A stretch of 64,000 nucleotides of DNA, taken from positions 62,001 through 126,000 of the forward strand of contig JAIQGL010000003.1 in NCBI GenBank assembly GCA_020072585.1, written 5' to 3'. How positions within the stretch are numbered: the stretch's first letter is position 1; each line of letters opens with the position of its first letter. The notes under the pieces are model-generated. The model searched no databases. It worked only from the letters and a program-made list of their open reading frames with translations, and was not told where the DNA came from. This DNA comes from Terriglobia bacterium. Lineage in GTDB: Bacteria; Acidobacteriota; Terriglobia; Terriglobales; Acidobacteriaceae. This document shows, in pieces, positions 17,077 through 26,965 of this stretch. The position numbers were made by a program, and so were the translations under genes.

Positions 17077-17913
17077 ATGTCCGATCTCTCACAGAACGAT
17101 GGCGGAAGCCCGGTAGTGCGTACGATCCTGATGGTCGTTGCGGTGGTTTATCTGATCGGCTCCGTAATCTTCATGGTCCAGGCGCAAAACCGCATCAATG
17201 ACATGGAGAAAAGACAAGTTGCGGTGCAGGAAGATCTGGTCAAGAGAATGACCGACTCCAACGCCCAGATGAAAGCCTCAATCAGCGTGCTGGCGCGGGA
17301 AGCCGGCATAACACAGAAGGACCTGGGCAAGAAAACTGCCACGCTACAAGCCGAAGAGCATGCCACTCAGCAACGTTTGAAAGCCGATGAAGAGAGCACC
17401 AAGCAGCAGTTTGGCGCAGTGACCACGGAAGTGAGCGCGGTAAAGGGCGATGTTGGCAAAGTGAGCGCGGACGTTACCGATACGAAGAACGACCTGGCGG
17501 TGACAAAAGGAAAGCTGGAGCACGCAATCGGCGACCTGAACAGGCACAGCGAGTTGATCGCCACCTCCCATGACGAACTGGAGATGCTCAAGCATCGCGG
17601 CGACCGCGATTACTTTGAATTCACCCTGAAAAAGGACAAGGACCCCACGCATCTTTCCATCGTGAGCCTTCAGCTCAAGAAGACCGATCCTAAAAAGAAC
17701 AAGTTCACTTTGTATGTGCTGGCAGAGGACAAGAAGATCGAAAAGAAAGACCGCACCATCAACGAGCCGCTCCAGTTTTATACCGGCCGCGAGCGTGCGC
17801 TGTTTGAGGTGGTGGTCAACACGGTGGACAAGAACACCGTGACCGGATATCTCTCCACGCCCAAGAATGTGGCCACCAGCCAGATGCCGAGCCACGCTTC
17901 CAGCTCGCAATAG
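17077..17913 (+). CDS. Membrane-anchored coiled-coil protein, function unknown
   Basis: 278 residues. A short cytosolic N-terminus is followed by one membrane segment (about 14-36, LMVVAVVYLIGSVIFMVQA), a long charged coiled coil (about 40-175, with repeated VxxxVxxDV-type heptads) and a C-terminal beta-rich domain (about 185-270: YFEFTLKKDK, KFTLYVLAEDKK, ALFEVVVNTVD). No catalytic motif is seen. The start follows GGAGAAACC and is preceded by a candidate promoter; a strong terminator follows, so it appears to be a single-gene transcript. It is divergent from the sortase gene, but lacks a sortase sorting signal. Confidence 0.82.
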   Translation: MSDLSQNDGGSPVVRTILMVVAVVYLIGSVIFMVQAQNRINDMEKRQVAVQEDLVKRMTDSNAQMKASISVLAREAGITQKDLGKKTATLQAEEHATQQRLKADEESTKQQFGAVTTEVSAVKGDVGKVSADVTDTKNDLAVTKGKLEHAIGDLNRHSELIATSHDELEMLKHRGDRDYFEFTLKKDKDPTHLSIVSLQLKKTDPKKNKFTLYVLAEDKKIEKKDRTINEPLQFYTGRERALFEVVVNTVDKNTVTGYLSTPKNVATSQMPSHASSSQ

Positions 17914-17933
17914 CATTTGGCAGATTTTGAATT

Positions 17934-17965
17934 AAGAAGGCACGGGCAACCGTGCCTTCTTCTTT
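17934..17965 (+). terminator. Intrinsic terminator after the coiled-coil protein gene
   Basis: A perfect 12-bp stem (AAGAAGGCACGG at 17934 and CCGTGCCTTCTT at 17950) with a GCAA loop ends in CTTT. It lies 20 bp after the stop at 17913. Confidence 0.75.
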
Positions 17966-18017
17966 GGCGAATGGCGCTGCGCGCGAAGCGCATGCGCATC
18001 GGATAGACTGATTGTCC

Positions 18018-18962
18018 ATGGCCGAGCAAACCCCGGAGAGCCTATCGTTCACTCGCAGCCAGCTGCTCGGGTATGTCGCTCTGTGCCTGATCTGGGGAAG
18101 CACCTGGCTTGCGATCCGATTGGTCGTTCGCGATGTGCCACCGCTGGAGGCGGCCGCGCTGCGCTTTCTAGTTGCCGGCGTTTTGTTGCTGGGCATGGCG
18201 GTCTTGCAGAAGAGACGCTGGCCCGCGGACGGACAACAATGGAACACGATTATCGTCTTGAGTCTGACTATTCAGGCCGTGCCTTACGGCCTGCTCTTCT
18301 GGGCTGAACAGCACGTCACCTCTTCGATGACCGCCGTGCTGTTCTCAGCCATGCCGCTGGCTGTTGCTTTGGTGACGCCGACGATGATGCATCGCAAAGT
18401 CCCGCGACGCGCCGTTTATGCCATGGTGATTGCGTTCGGCGGAATCCTGACCCTTTTTTATGAGAACCCAAGCACGAACCGCTGGGTGCTGATTGGAGGC
18501 GGGGCGGTGCTTCTTTCCATGTCACTCAGTGCGTGGTCAGTGGTTTATGCGAAACAGAGATTGCACAATGTTGACTCGGTGGTGGCTACGGGGCTGCAAC
18601 TGCTTTTTGGGTCAGTCGTGCTGTTTTGGGGGACGTGGGCGTTGGAGGCGCACCGGCATGCCGTGTGGACCAGAACGGCGCTGGTTGCCCTGGCCTTCCT
18701 GACGATCTTTGGATCAGCCGCGGCCTTTGTTATTTATTATTGGCTGTTAAAGAAATTGCAGCCGTATCAACTCTCCACCATCAGCATGATTGTTCCACTT
18801 ATTGCTTTGCTGGAAGGATTGCTGGATGGAGAGCCCGTGCCTTTGCTGATGGTGGCGGCGGTATTGGTTGTGCTGGGCTCCGTGTGGTCCGTTTTGCGTG
18901 CGGAGAAGGAAAAAGACCCGGAGGGTAGCGACATTCTGATGCTGCGAGACAAAGCGCAATGA
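18018..18962 (+). CDS. DMT-superfamily (EamA) transporter
   Basis: 314-residue inner-membrane permease with about ten hydrophobic segments arranged as two EamA repeats. The first repeat opens with LCLIWGSTWLAIRLVVRDVPP, the classic EamA start, and the second begins near residue 150 with a similar pattern (SAWSVVYAKQRL). Substrate unknown; amino-acid or metabolite export is usual. I prefer the ATG at 18018 over the in-frame TTG two codons earlier. The stop overlaps the ATG of the next gene (ATGA), so translation is probably coupled to the TSUP transporter. Confidence 0.88.
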   Translation: MAEQTPESLSFTRSQLLGYVALCLIWGSTWLAIRLVVRDVPPLEAAALRFLVAGVLLLGMAVLQKRRWPADGQQWNTIIVLSLTIQAVPYGLLFWAEQHVTSSMTAVLFSAMPLAVALVTPTMMHRKVPRRAVYAMVIAFGGILTLFYENPSTNRWVLIGGGAVLLSMSLSAWSVVYAKQRLHNVDSVVATGLQLLFGSVVLFWGTWALEAHRHAVWTRTALVALAFLTIFGSAAAFVIYYWLLKKLQPYQLSTISMIVPLIALLEGLLDGEPVPLLMVAAVLVVLGSVWSVLRAEKEKDPEGSDILMLRDKAQ

Positions 18963-19747
18963 CGCTGGCGGTACTGCTGTTGCTCATCGTGACCGGATTC
19001 TGTGCTGGCGGCTTTGGCGCGCTGGCCGGGGTAGGCGGCGGTATCATTGTTACGCCCATGCTGGCCATTTATTTTGGGCTTCCCATGCACCAGGCCATCG
19101 GCGTTACGCTGCTGTGCGTTATTGCCACTTCCACGGCCACCTCTGCGCTGTATGTTGAGCGACATGTCACTGACGTCCGCCTGGGCATGACTCTGGAGTT
19201 GGCGACAACAGTCGGGGCATTAATTGCGGCGCTGGTGGCGCATTCCATCAACCGCCGCACGCTGGCTGTGCTGTTCGCCTGCTTTCTGCTTTATAGTTCC
19301 GGCTCCATGATGAAGAAGGCCTGGACGTCACGCAATGCGAAGAGGGAAGAGACAATACCCGATTACACGCCGCAAAATTATCCGGTTGGGCTGGCAGCTT
19401 CATTTATCGCCGGCGGCTTCTCCGGGCTGTTGGGCATTGGCGGAGGGCCCATCAAAGTGCCGGTGATGTTCCTGTTCATGAAAGTTCCGTTGCGAGCGGC
19501 CGCGGCCACCAGCAACTTCATGATCGGCGTTACCGCGGCCACCAGCGCCTATGTTTACTGGGGGCGGGGGAACGTGCGCATCGATATAGCCGCGCCGCTG
19601 GTTGCCGGTGTCTTTGCCGGATCGCTGCTGGGCGCCCGCATCTCGTCCAAAGTCCGGGCATTCTACATTCTTATCCTGGTGATTGGCGTTACCGGATGGT
19701 TTGCGGTGCAGATGATCTACAAGCTGCTGACGGGAGGTTTCCAATGA
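18959..19747 (+). CDS. TSUP family (TauE/SafE) permease
   Basis: 262-residue membrane protein with the two-fold TSUP pattern: GFGALAGVGGGIIVTPML near the N-terminus and GGFSGLLGIGGGPIKVPVM in the second half, each with the Gly-rich loop. The family exports or imports sulfite, sulfonates or other small organosulfur anions. ATGA overlaps occur on both sides (18959 and 19744), so the DMT transporter, this gene and the DUF1634 gene form a tightly coupled operon. Confidence 0.9.
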   Translation: MTLAVLLLLIVTGFCAGGFGALAGVGGGIIVTPMLAIYFGLPMHQAIGVTLLCVIATSTATSALYVERHVTDVRLGMTLELATTVGALIAALVAHSINRRTLAVLFACFLLYSSGSMMKKAWTSRNAKREETIPDYTPQNYPVGLAASFIAGGFSGLLGIGGGPIKVPVMFLFMKVPLRAAAATSNFMIGVTAATSAYVYWGRGNVRIDIAAPLVAGVFAGSLLGARISSKVRAFYILILVIGVTGWFAVQMIYKLLTGGFQ

Positions 19748-20031
19748 GCCGCCAGGATGTGGCTGCCGACCGCGTTTTATCATTCACGCTGAAATTCGGC
19801 GCGTATACCGCCCTGGCGCTGATCGTCACCGGTCTAGTGCTGCAATTCGTCGCGCCCTGGGGCGCGAAGGTCGCTTCCGCAGGTCTGCTTGTTCTGCTGG
19901 CCACTCCGGCGCTGCGGATTATAGCGGCCTGCGGCCAGTTTTTACACGAACGCGATTTCAAGTATGCTCTTGTGTCGTTCGGTGTGCTGGCAATTGTGTT
20001 GCTGGCGTATTTTCTGGGGATACAGGCCTAA
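19744..20031 (+). CDS. DUF1634 small membrane protein
   Basis: 95 residues, three hydrophobic segments (about 20-40, 45-60, 73-92). The pattern RVLSFTLKFGAYTALALIVTGL fits DUF1634, a family usually found next to a TSUP permease and presumed to be its partner. The true start is ATG 19744, overlapping the TSUP stop by ATGA; the frame opens earlier at 19696, inside the upstream gene. Confidence 0.82.
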   Translation: MSRQDVAADRVLSFTLKFGAYTALALIVTGLVLQFVAPWGAKVASAGLLVLLATPALRIIAACGQFLHERDFKYALVSFGVLAIVLLAYFLGIQA

Positions 20032-20318
20032 AGTCTGTGCTGATTTACCGCGAAGGACGCAAAGGTCGCGAAGGAACTGGAGCAGAGGAAATAGGTAAAG
20101 GTGCAGTTTGATTTTGCAACCAAAACGCAAGGTCCCTCACCCCTACTTCCACCCCAAACGCGCAACAGCGGCGCGATTGGGGACCCCGAGTTCGCGTGCC
20201 GAAGCAAGCGCGCGCTCATTGACGGGGTTCGGGATGACGATCCTAATTTTGGACGGAAGAGACAGCCATTTTGCAGATCCAAACTATTGCAGATCCAAGT
20301 TTTACTGGGGGTGAGTTG
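20032..20318. other. Intergenic region with low-complexity repeat-like DNA
   Basis: No gene is seen. The stretch at about 20045-20075 (CGAAGGACGCAAAGGTCGCG) is of the kind found many times between genes in Acidobacteriota and related phyla, from general knowledge. No clear terminator was found. Confidence 0.4.
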
Positions 20319-21323
20319 ATGAAGAAATATTTGTTGTTGGTAATCCTACTTTTTGTGGCCAGTGGAGCCGCTATTTCGCAGCCGCTGCCGCCAGTCTCCA
20401 CTTTTTCCATTGTGGCCATTGATCCCCAGACCGGCGAGATGGGTGTGGCCGTGGCCTCGCGTTATTTTTCCGTGGGCTCGGTAGTGCCTTGGGCCATGGC
20501 GGATGTGGGCGCGGTGGCGACGCAGGCAAACGTAAACGTCGGTTACGGGCAGCAGGCGATTGATCTGCTGCGGCAGGGGCTCACCGCTCCGGAAGTCCTG
20601 AAGAAGATTCTTGCCGATGACAAGTTTGAAGGCAAGGACGGGCGACAGGTAGCAATCGTGGATGCCAAGGGGAATGTTGCGGCGTACACAGGCCCCAACG
20701 CTCCCAAGTGGGCGGGCGACCGGCAGGGCAAGACGTGGTCGGCGCAGGGAAACATCCTGGTGGGCGCGCAGGTGCCGGAAGCCATGGGCAAGGCCTTTGA
20801 AGCCACGCAAGGGGAGCTGGCAGAAAAGCTGTTTGCCGCGCTTAAGGCTGGAGACGCCGTTGGCGGCGATGCCCGCGGCCGCCAGTCGGCGTCAATGCTG
20901 GTGGTGAAAAAGCTTGGCGGGCGCAACATCAACAATGATCGCTACGTTTATATCAATGTAGACGACAATCCTGATCCGTTCACGGAGCTGCGGCGGCTTC
21001 TGGACCAGAACCTGGCATACAACTACGGCGACCTGACATTCAAGGCGATTGATGCCGGCAATATGCAGAAAGCGCGGGCCGCTTCGCAAAAAGCGGTGCA
21101 ATATGCGCCCAACAGTTTTGGCAGCCATATGCGCCTGGCATTCCTTGATTATCTTGTGGGCGACAAAACAGCGTCACTGGATGAGTTTGCCAAGGCCAAG
21201 GCCCTGAATCCCAACAACTTTGATAAACAGTGGAAGGAAGAAGTTGAATTTGACCGCTTCAAGCCCGTGGCCGGCGACAAAGAGTTTCTACAGAAACTGT
21301 TTCCTAACGGTGTTCCCCAGTAG
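20319..21323 (+). CDS. Secreted DUF1028 protein with C-terminal TPR-like region
   Basis: 334 residues. A signal peptide (MKKYLLLVILLFVASGAAISQ) precedes a DUF1028 domain (about 25-220), recognised from STFSIVAIDPQTGEMGVAVASR and the GAVATQANVNVGYG segment. DUF1028 proteins have an Ntn-hydrolase-like fold and no well-settled activity. The C-terminal 100 residues look like two TPR-type helical repeats (AIDAGNMQKARAASQKAVQYAPN). I start at ATG 20319, preceded by GGGGGTGAG; the open frame extends upstream to 20271 without a signal-peptide-compatible start. The next gene follows 6 bp later, so an operon is likely. Confidence 0.87.
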   Translation: MKKYLLLVILLFVASGAAISQPLPPVSTFSIVAIDPQTGEMGVAVASRYFSVGSVVPWAMADVGAVATQANVNVGYGQQAIDLLRQGLTAPEVLKKILADDKFEGKDGRQVAIVDAKGNVAAYTGPNAPKWAGDRQGKTWSAQGNILVGAQVPEAMGKAFEATQGELAEKLFAALKAGDAVGGDARGRQSASMLVVKKLGGRNINNDRYVYINVDDNPDPFTELRRLLDQNLAYNYGDLTFKAIDAGNMQKARAASQKAVQYAPNSFGSHMRLAFLDYLVGDKTASLDEFAKAKALNPNNFDKQWKEEVEFDRFKPVAGDKEFLQKLFPNGVPQ

Positions 21324-21329
21324 TCGCGA

Positions 21330-22295
21330 ATGAGCAACAGCAGCGCAATCCGGAAACCCAGAGAGATGACCTGGCTTCCATTGCCGGAAGTGCCCAGCTT
21401 CCAAGCCCGCATTGTTACGCCTGTGCTGCGGATGGTGGTGAAACGGTGGCCGCGTGGCGATTATCAGGCGTTGGTCCGGCGCGCCCGGCGGCTCTTTGGC
21501 CTGCCCACCTGGATGAGCTTCCTGACATCGCGCGATGTCACGTATGAAGAGGTGCAGGGACCGGACCTCTGCGGTGAGTGGGTCATCCCAGAGGCAAATT
21601 ACTATGAAGAGAAAGTCCTGCTGTATCTGCACGGCGGAGGGTATGTAAGCTGCACGCCGCGGACGCACCGTCCGATCACTGCGACGCTGGCCCGGATGAT
21701 GTACCAGCGGGTATTCGTGCTCGACTACCGTCTTGCCCCGGAAGCGCCTTTTCCCGCAGCAGTGGATGACGCCGTGCGCGCTTTTGCGTGGCTGATGGAG
21801 ATCGGCGTGAAGCCCGAAAATATCTCCATTGCCGGAGACTCCGCCGGCGGCGGGCTGGTAGTAGCCACGCTGCTCAGATTGAAAGCGCGGCAGCAGCTCA
21901 TGCCGGCGTGCGCTATCTGTCTCTCTCCCTGGGTGGACCTGACCGGTTCTGCCAGCTATGGCAACGCTGAATCATGCGCCATGTTTCGGCCGGAAGACGT
22001 AAGTGCGTTTGCCGAGCTGTATTTGAATGGCGCTTCGCCACGGCGGCCAGAGGCATCACCTTTGTTCGGAGATTTGCAGGGGCTACCGCCGCTGCTGATT
22101 CAGTGCAGCACCACGGAGCTGTTGTTCGATGAAGCGGTGTTGCTGCATGAGAAGGCAAAAAAGAGCGGTGTAGAAAGCATGCTGCGTGCTTATCCCGGGC
22201 TCTCCCATGTATGGCAGATGTTCATTGGGTTGATTCCTGAAGCGAATGTTGCTCTCCAAGAGATTGCCAGATTTGTGTATGCGCAGGGCAAGTGA
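21330..22295 (+). CDS. Hormone-sensitive-lipase type (family IV) esterase
   Basis: 321-residue alpha/beta hydrolase with the HSL oxyanion motif YLHGGGYVS (His101) and nucleophile Ser171 in AGDSAGGG; the catalytic His is likely His293 in GLSHVW. In this family the acid sits in a V-G-x-D-E-x-L segment; here the aligned segment is QCSTTELLFDEA, with Thr262 at the usual Asp position. Glu263 or Asp267 could replace it. Substrates are usually short acyl esters. It is 6 bp after the DUF1028 gene. Confidence 0.87.
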   Translation: MSNSSAIRKPREMTWLPLPEVPSFQARIVTPVLRMVVKRWPRGDYQALVRRARRLFGLPTWMSFLTSRDVTYEEVQGPDLCGEWVIPEANYYEEKVLLYLHGGGYVSCTPRTHRPITATLARMMYQRVFVLDYRLAPEAPFPAAVDDAVRAFAWLMEIGVKPENISIAGDSAGGGLVVATLLRLKARQQLMPACAICLSPWVDLTGSASYGNAESCAMFRPEDVSAFAELYLNGASPRRPEASPLFGDLQGLPPLLIQCSTTELLFDEAVLLHEKAKKSGVESMLRAYPGLSHVWQMFIGLIPEANVALQEIARFVYAQGK

Positions 22296-22440
22296 AGTGC
22301 TGGGTTGCTCTTGATTTCTACAGGTGCGCCGTCTTAGAATGGCGAAGAAAATAGAAACAGTAGCTGGTAATTGGTATTTAGTATTTGGCAAATCAGAACT
22401 GTAGCGCAACGGAGATTCCGTTGCGTTTTGTGTTTTTGGG

Positions 22441-22610
22441 GTTGCGACCCTCTGCCGACTGGGTTTGGGATTGGGTCTGGGATTGGGTCACCCAAGGGGC
22501 ACCCAAGCGTCACCCAAGGGTCACGCAAGGGTCACGCAAGCGAGACCCTTGCGTTGATTTGAGGAAGTGTCTTTGTTTGCAATGAGAGTTGAAAAATGGC
22601 GGGTGGGGGA
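22441..22610 (+). repeat. Dispersed repeat with five 11-bp units, copy A
   Basis: This segment starts GTTGCGACCCTCTGCCGAC. It contains GGGATTGGG units and then five tandem 11-bp units of the form GGGTCACCCAA at 22485-22539. It ends in a region with TTTGAGGAAGT, TTTGTTTGCAAT and GTTGAAAAA. A second copy in the same orientation is at 60282-60435. Arm and flank sequences are shared too, so this is one repeat family, not chance tandem repeats. Confidence 0.75.
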
Positions 22611-22670
22611 AAACGGAACCGCCGAAATTACCAAAATCGGACCATTGCCAAAATCGAAAAGCAAAACCTC

Positions 22671-22699
22671 ACTACGGATTAACACGGATGACACTGATT
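22671..22699 (+). repeat. 28-bp dispersed repeat, partial copy 3
   Basis: The core AACACGGATGACACTGAT is identical to the copy at 3888-3915; the left part differs (CTACGGATT in place of CCACTGATC). Confidence 0.65.
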
Positions 22700-22879
22700 T
22701 AAAAAATACCGCTGAGGGTGCTGGCGCCCACACCGGTTTCGATGATGGGAAACGAAGAATCGAACCTTACCAAAAAGGCGATCCAGGCAGGGATGCCTGA
22801 AGCCGAGTTGTTGGAAATTGTGAGATGCCCAAAAGGAATACAATTTATAAAGATTTGAGACGACGGATGGAATGGTGCC

Positions 22880-25270
22880 ATGCCTAAGACACTCACCCAG
22901 GAAGATTTAATTGCCAGTGCCGGTCCTTTAAGCCAGGAAGAGTTAAACGCCATGAATTGTTACTGGCGGGCAGCGAACTACCTTTCTGTCGGCCAGATAT
23001 ATCTGCGCGATAATCCGCTTTTGCGTGAGCCGCTTAAACTGGAGCACACCAAGCCACGGTTGCTCGGCCATTTTGGCACCACGCCCGGCCTGAACTTTAT
23101 TTATGTGCACATGAACCGTGCCATCCGGAAGAACGACCTCAACGCGATTTACGTTACAGGGCCGGGACATGGCGGTCCTGGAATTGTTGCGAACACGTAC
23201 CTGGAAGGCACATACACGGAGTTTTATCCCACGATCACTCAGGACGTGGCGGGCATGAAGCGTTTGTTCATGCAGTTTTCCTGGCCCGGCGGCATTCCCA
23301 GCCATGCTTCGCCGGACACCCCGGGATCCATCCATGAAGGCGGCGAGCTGGGATATTCCCTGCTTCACGCTTACGGCGCGGCGTTTGATAACCCTGATTT
23401 GCTGGTCTGCTGCGTTGTGGGCGATGGCGAAGCCGAGACGGGCGCTCTGGCCACCAGTTGGCATTCCAACAAGTTTTTGAATCCTGTGCGCGACGGCGCC
23501 GTGCTTCCAGTGCTGCATCTGAACGGATACAAGATTTCCGGACCAACTGTTCTGGCCCGCATTCCAAAAGAAGAGCTCATCGATCTTTTCGAAGGCTACG
23601 GCCACAAGCCATATTTTGTGGAAGGCGATGATCCGGCGCTGATGCATCAGCTGATGGCGGCAACACTCGATAAGGCCATCGCTGACATCAAAAAGATCCA
23701 GAGCGAGGCGCGACAAAATCCCGATTGGCAACGTCCGCAGTGGCCCATGATTATCCTGCGCAGCCCCAAAGGCTGGACCGGGCCGGAGATAGTGGATGGC
23801 CTACAGATTGAAGGGACGTCCCGTTCTCATCAGGTTCCAGTGACCGATCTGAACAAGCCGGAGCACCTCAAGATACTTGAACAATGGATGCTCAGTTATA
23901 AACCGGAAGAATTATTTGACGAGAACGGGAAGTTTTTAATCGAGTTGGCCGCGCTTGCGCCGAAAGGGAAACACCGCATGGGCGCGAACCCGCATGCGAA
24001 TGGCGGCCTGTTGCTCCAAGATCTGAAGATGCCTGACTTTCGGCAATACGCGGTGGAGGTAGCACAGCCGGGGAATTCATATGCCGAGTCAACGCGCGTG
24101 CTGGGCCGGCTCTTGCGCGACGTAGTCAAGCTCAATCAGGAGAACGCAAATTTCCGCATCATGGGGCCGGACGAGACGGAATCGAACCGCCTGGGAGCGG
24201 TGTTTGAGGCCACGGACCGCGTTTCCATGGCCGAGATCCTTCCGAATGATGAGCACGTGGGCCATAACGGGCGGGTGATGGAGGTGTTGAGCGAGCACAT
24301 GTGCCAGGGCTGGCTTGAAGGCTATCTGCTCACAGGGCGGCATGGTTTCTTCTCATCGTATGAAGCGTTCATTCACATCGTGACCTCCATGTACAACCAG
24401 CACGCCAAGTGGCTTGAGGCGGTGCGGCATATCCCGTGGCGCAAACCGGTCGCGTCGCTCAACTACCTGCTTACCTCGCATGTGTGGCGGCAGGACCACA
24501 ACGGCTTTAGCCATCAGGACCCGGGGTTTCTGGACAACGCAGTCAACAAGAAGCCGGAGGTCGTGCGAGCGTACTTTCCGCCCGACGCCAACACATTGCT
24601 TTCCGTAGCCGACCACTGCCTGCGCAGCAGGAATTATGTGAACATCATCGTCGCCGGCAAGCAGCCGGAGTTGCAGTGGCTGAATATGGAGGCAGCGATT
24701 GCGCACTGTACCGCCGGCATCAGCATCTGGGAGTGGGCGAGCAACGATGACGGCGGAGAGCCCGATGCAGTCCTGGCCTGCGCCGGCGATGTGCCCACGC
24801 TGGAAACCCTGGCCGCGGCTTCATTGCTGCGAAAACATGTTCCCGGCATAAAAATCAGGGTGGTCAACGTGGTGGACCTGATGACCCTACAGGCCCCGGG
24901 CGAGCACCCGCATGCCCTGAGCGACGAGCGCTTTGATGCGATGTTTACCACGAACCGGCCCGTCATCTTCGCCTATCATGGATACCCCTGGCTGATTCAT
25001 CGCCTGTGTTACCGCCGCCGCAACCATGACAACATGCACGTGCGCGGCTATAAAGAAGAAGGCACCACCACAACGCCATTCGACATGGTGGTGCGCAATA
25101 ACATGGACCGCTTCCAACTCGCGATCGATACCATACGCCGCCTGCCCGGACTCAAAGCCGATGACGCCATGCATCTGTTCCAAAGCAAGCTGGCGGAGCA
25201 CAAAGAGTACATCCGGTCTCACGGCGAGGACATGCCTGAGGTGGTGAACTGGCGTTGGAGCCAGAGCTGA
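22880..25270 (+). CDS. xfp: Phosphoketolase (xylulose-5-P / fructose-6-P)
   Basis: 796-residue thiamine-diphosphate enzyme that cleaves xylulose-5-phosphate and/or fructose-6-phosphate with phosphate to acetyl-phosphate plus an aldose phosphate. Length fits the family (about 790-825). Seen: GHFGTTPG with His64, TGPGHGGPG with His97, [10 protein letters not shown] with His142, and the ThDP motif GDGEAETG at 181-188. The C-terminal region [17 protein letters not shown] is typical. It is followed after 28 bp by acetate kinase, giving a bypass from sugar phosphates to acetate and ATP. Dual or single substrate specificity cannot be read from the sequence. Confidence 0.96.
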   Translation: MPKTLTQEDLIASAGPLSQEELNAMNCYWRAANYLSVGQIYLRDNPLLREPLKLEHTKPRLLGHFGTTPGLNFIYVHMNRAIRKNDLNAIYVTGPGHGGPGIVANTYLEGTYTEFYPTITQDVAGMKRLFMQFSWPGGIPSHASPDTPGSIHEGGELGYSLLHAYGAAFDNPDLLVCCVVGDGEAETGALATSWHSNKFLNPVRDGAVLPVLHLNGYKISGPTVLARIPKEELIDLFEGYGHKPYFVEGDDPALMHQLMAATLDKAIADIKKIQSEARQNPDWQRPQWPMIILRSPKGWTGPEIVDGLQIEGTSRSHQVPVTDLNKPEHLKILEQWMLSYKPEELFDENGKFLIELAALAPKGKHRMGANPHANGGLLLQDLKMPDFRQYAVEVAQPGNSYAESTRVLGRLLRDVVKLNQENANFRIMGPDETESNRLGAVFEATDRVSMAEILPNDEHVGHNGRVMEVLSEHMCQGWLEGYLLTGRHGFFSSYEAFIHIVTSMYNQHAKWLEAVRHIPWRKPVASLNYLLTSHVWRQDHNGFSHQDPGFLDNAVNKKPEVVRAYFPPDANTLLSVADHCLRSRNYVNIIVAGKQPELQWLNMEAAIAHCTAGISIWEWASNDDGGEPDAVLACAGDVPTLETLAAASLLRKHVPGIKIRVVNVVDLMTLQAPGEHPHALSDERFDAMFTTNRPVIFAYHGYPWLIHRLCYRRRNHDNMHVRGYKEEGTTTTPFDMVVRNNMDRFQLAIDTIRRLPGLKADDAMHLFQSKLAEHKEYIRSHGEDMPEVVNWRWSQS

Positions 25271-25298
25271 GATGCGCTTGAGCGACGGAGCCCGATAG

Positions 25299-26462
25299 AT
25301 GGAAGCAGCCATCCTGTGCCTGAATGGCGGCTCTTCCTCATTGAAGTTTGCGGTCTACCGAACGGTTGGGCCGGTGGAAGAGCGAATCTTTTCAGGAGCA
25401 GTGGAAGCGATTGGCGTGGCCGGCGGACGAGCATGGCTTCGCGGCGCGGACAAAACGCTCTCCGACAAGAACGGCGCATTTCCAGATCATGCTGAAGCCA
25501 TTAAGACGATGTTTGCCGCACTGCGTGAACAAGGCGTGAAGGAGCTGGCGGCCGCGGGACATCGCATTGTGCATGGCGGTCCGTTGTTTACGCAGCCGCA
25601 GCGGATTGACGAGAGACTTAGAGCTGCGTTGAAGAAGCTTGTCCCGTTCGCGCCCTTGCACCTGCCCTGCCAACTGGCGATGATTGAGGCTGTGGCAACA
25701 CACTATCCTGATTTGCCCCAAGTGGCTTGCTTTGATACGGCTTTCCACAGCGGAATGCCGGAGGTCGCCAGGCGATTTGCACTGCCGCAGGAACTCTGGG
25801 AGCAGGGAATCAAGCGCTATGGATTTCACGGTCTTTCTTATGAATTTGTGGTGGGCAAGCTGGGAAAAGAGATTGGGCAACGAGCCATCATCGCCCATCT
25901 GGGCAATGGCGCCAGTATGGTGGCATTGAAAGACGGCTTGCCCGTGGATACCAGTATGGGCCTTACACCTGTCGGCGGATTCATGATGGGAACGCGAAGC
26001 GGCGATCTTGATCCAGGCGTGCTCCTTTATCTTATGAGTAAAGAATATTCCGCTGATCGCATGGAAAAACTGCTCAATCATCAAGCAGGGCTCCTTGGAG
26101 TGTCCGGACAGACCAGCGAAATGAGAATTCTTTTGGAAAAGCGACAGACTGATCGTGCCGCTGCCATGGCTGTGGAAATGTTCTGTTATCAGGTGCGTAA
26201 GTTTATCGGGTCGTTTGCGGCTGTGCTTGGCGGGTTGGATACTTTGGTGTTTACCGGAGGGATAGGCGAGCGGGCTGCGGCTGTTCGTGAGGAAATATGC
26301 TCAGGTCTCCAGTTTCTGGATATCGCACTTGATGTTTCAGGCAACGGACGGAATGCTGAAGTGATCAGTGCTCCAGGCAGCCGCTGTGTTGTCCGAGTGG
26401 TTGAGACCGATGAAGACCTCATGATCGCGCGGCACGCACGCAGCATTGTTTTTTCCCGATAA
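25299..26462 (+). CDS. ackA: Acetate kinase
   Basis: 387-residue ASKHA-fold kinase that interconverts acetyl-phosphate/ADP and acetate/ATP. Seen: LNGGSSSLKFAVY at the N-terminus, GHRIVHGGPLF, AHLGNGASMVAL, and DTSMGLTPVGGFMMGTRSGDLDPG split over residues 211-234, all family signatures. It probably shares a transcript with xfp and uses its acetyl-phosphate; phosphotransacetylase is absent here. The sequence is short of the usual 395-405 residues but complete in motifs. Confidence 0.95.
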   Translation: MEAAILCLNGGSSSLKFAVYRTVGPVEERIFSGAVEAIGVAGGRAWLRGADKTLSDKNGAFPDHAEAIKTMFAALREQGVKELAAAGHRIVHGGPLFTQPQRIDERLRAALKKLVPFAPLHLPCQLAMIEAVATHYPDLPQVACFDTAFHSGMPEVARRFALPQELWEQGIKRYGFHGLSYEFVVGKLGKEIGQRAIIAHLGNGASMVALKDGLPVDTSMGLTPVGGFMMGTRSGDLDPGVLLYLMSKEYSADRMEKLLNHQAGLLGVSGQTSEMRILLEKRQTDRAAAMAVEMFCYQVRKFIGSFAAVLGGLDTLVFTGGIGERAAAVREEICSGLQFLDIALDVSGNGRNAEVISAPGSRCVVRVVETDEDLMIARHARSIVFSR

Positions 26463-26965
26463 GACAGAGCCAACCTAACTTTAATCTGTTGCTCTTGCTA
26501 AAAAGGAGCAAATCTTTAAGCAGGGGGGATTCGGTTCCCCAAAATGAACCAGCCAAGTCAAGTTTGTTTCAGGCTTTGTCGACGGCTTTCTTCAACCTTA
26601 TGAAAATATCGCATTTCATAGAGGAGACGGCGCCTTTATCAAGGGCTTCCAACCATGTCTCAGTACAAAGTTTCCCTACTAACAGAAAATGTAAACGTTA
26701 ACGGCTCCAGCGACATTAAAAATAAGATATAGAGAGCTTTAATTTGACATTGAAATGGTTGCTCTATTAAAAGTATTTCGCGGCAAATGTTTTATATTGA
26801 AACGAGGCAGAGGGATAGTTGCCCGAGCACGGAATGACTAGTAAGATATTTCTTATCACCTTTGCTTATGATTTAGGGTTGTAATTGTTTTCCTCTCATT
26901 TAGAATGAGTTCACTTTACGGAGATAGGGCTCGTCAAGTTATCCCCGACGGAGAACAAACCCCGG
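26463..26965. other. AT-rich intergenic region before the response regulator gene
   Basis: This 503-bp stretch has no convincing gene. It is clearly richer in A/T than its neighbours. A weak hairpin (TTGCTC / GAGCAA near 26488-26511) follows ackA. A TTGACA at 26744-26749 with TATTAA after 15 bp is a poor promoter candidate. The base composition and size suggest a regulatory region or remnants of transferred DNA; neither is proved. Confidence 0.4.

Larger units (their letters stand above)
22296..22879. other. Gene-free 584-bp region with dispersed repeats
   Basis: It holds a 170-bp repeat copy (22441-22610) with five 11-bp units, and a partial copy of the 28-bp repeat (22671-22699). The rest shows no convincing gene. 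A 37-codon frame at 22745-22858 was considered and rejected. The xfp promoter must lie in the right part, but no consensus pair with good spacing was found. Confidence 0.6.

Noticed and set aside
22485-22539. Regular short repeats considered as a CRISPR array
   Set aside because: Units are 11 bp without unique spacers; no cas genes nearby.
22745-22858. A 37-codon frame with LLEIVRCPKG that recalls the start of Trm112/UPF0434 proteins
   Set aside because: Too short, no Cys-x2-Cys completion, no Shine-Dalgarno; lies between dispersed repeats.
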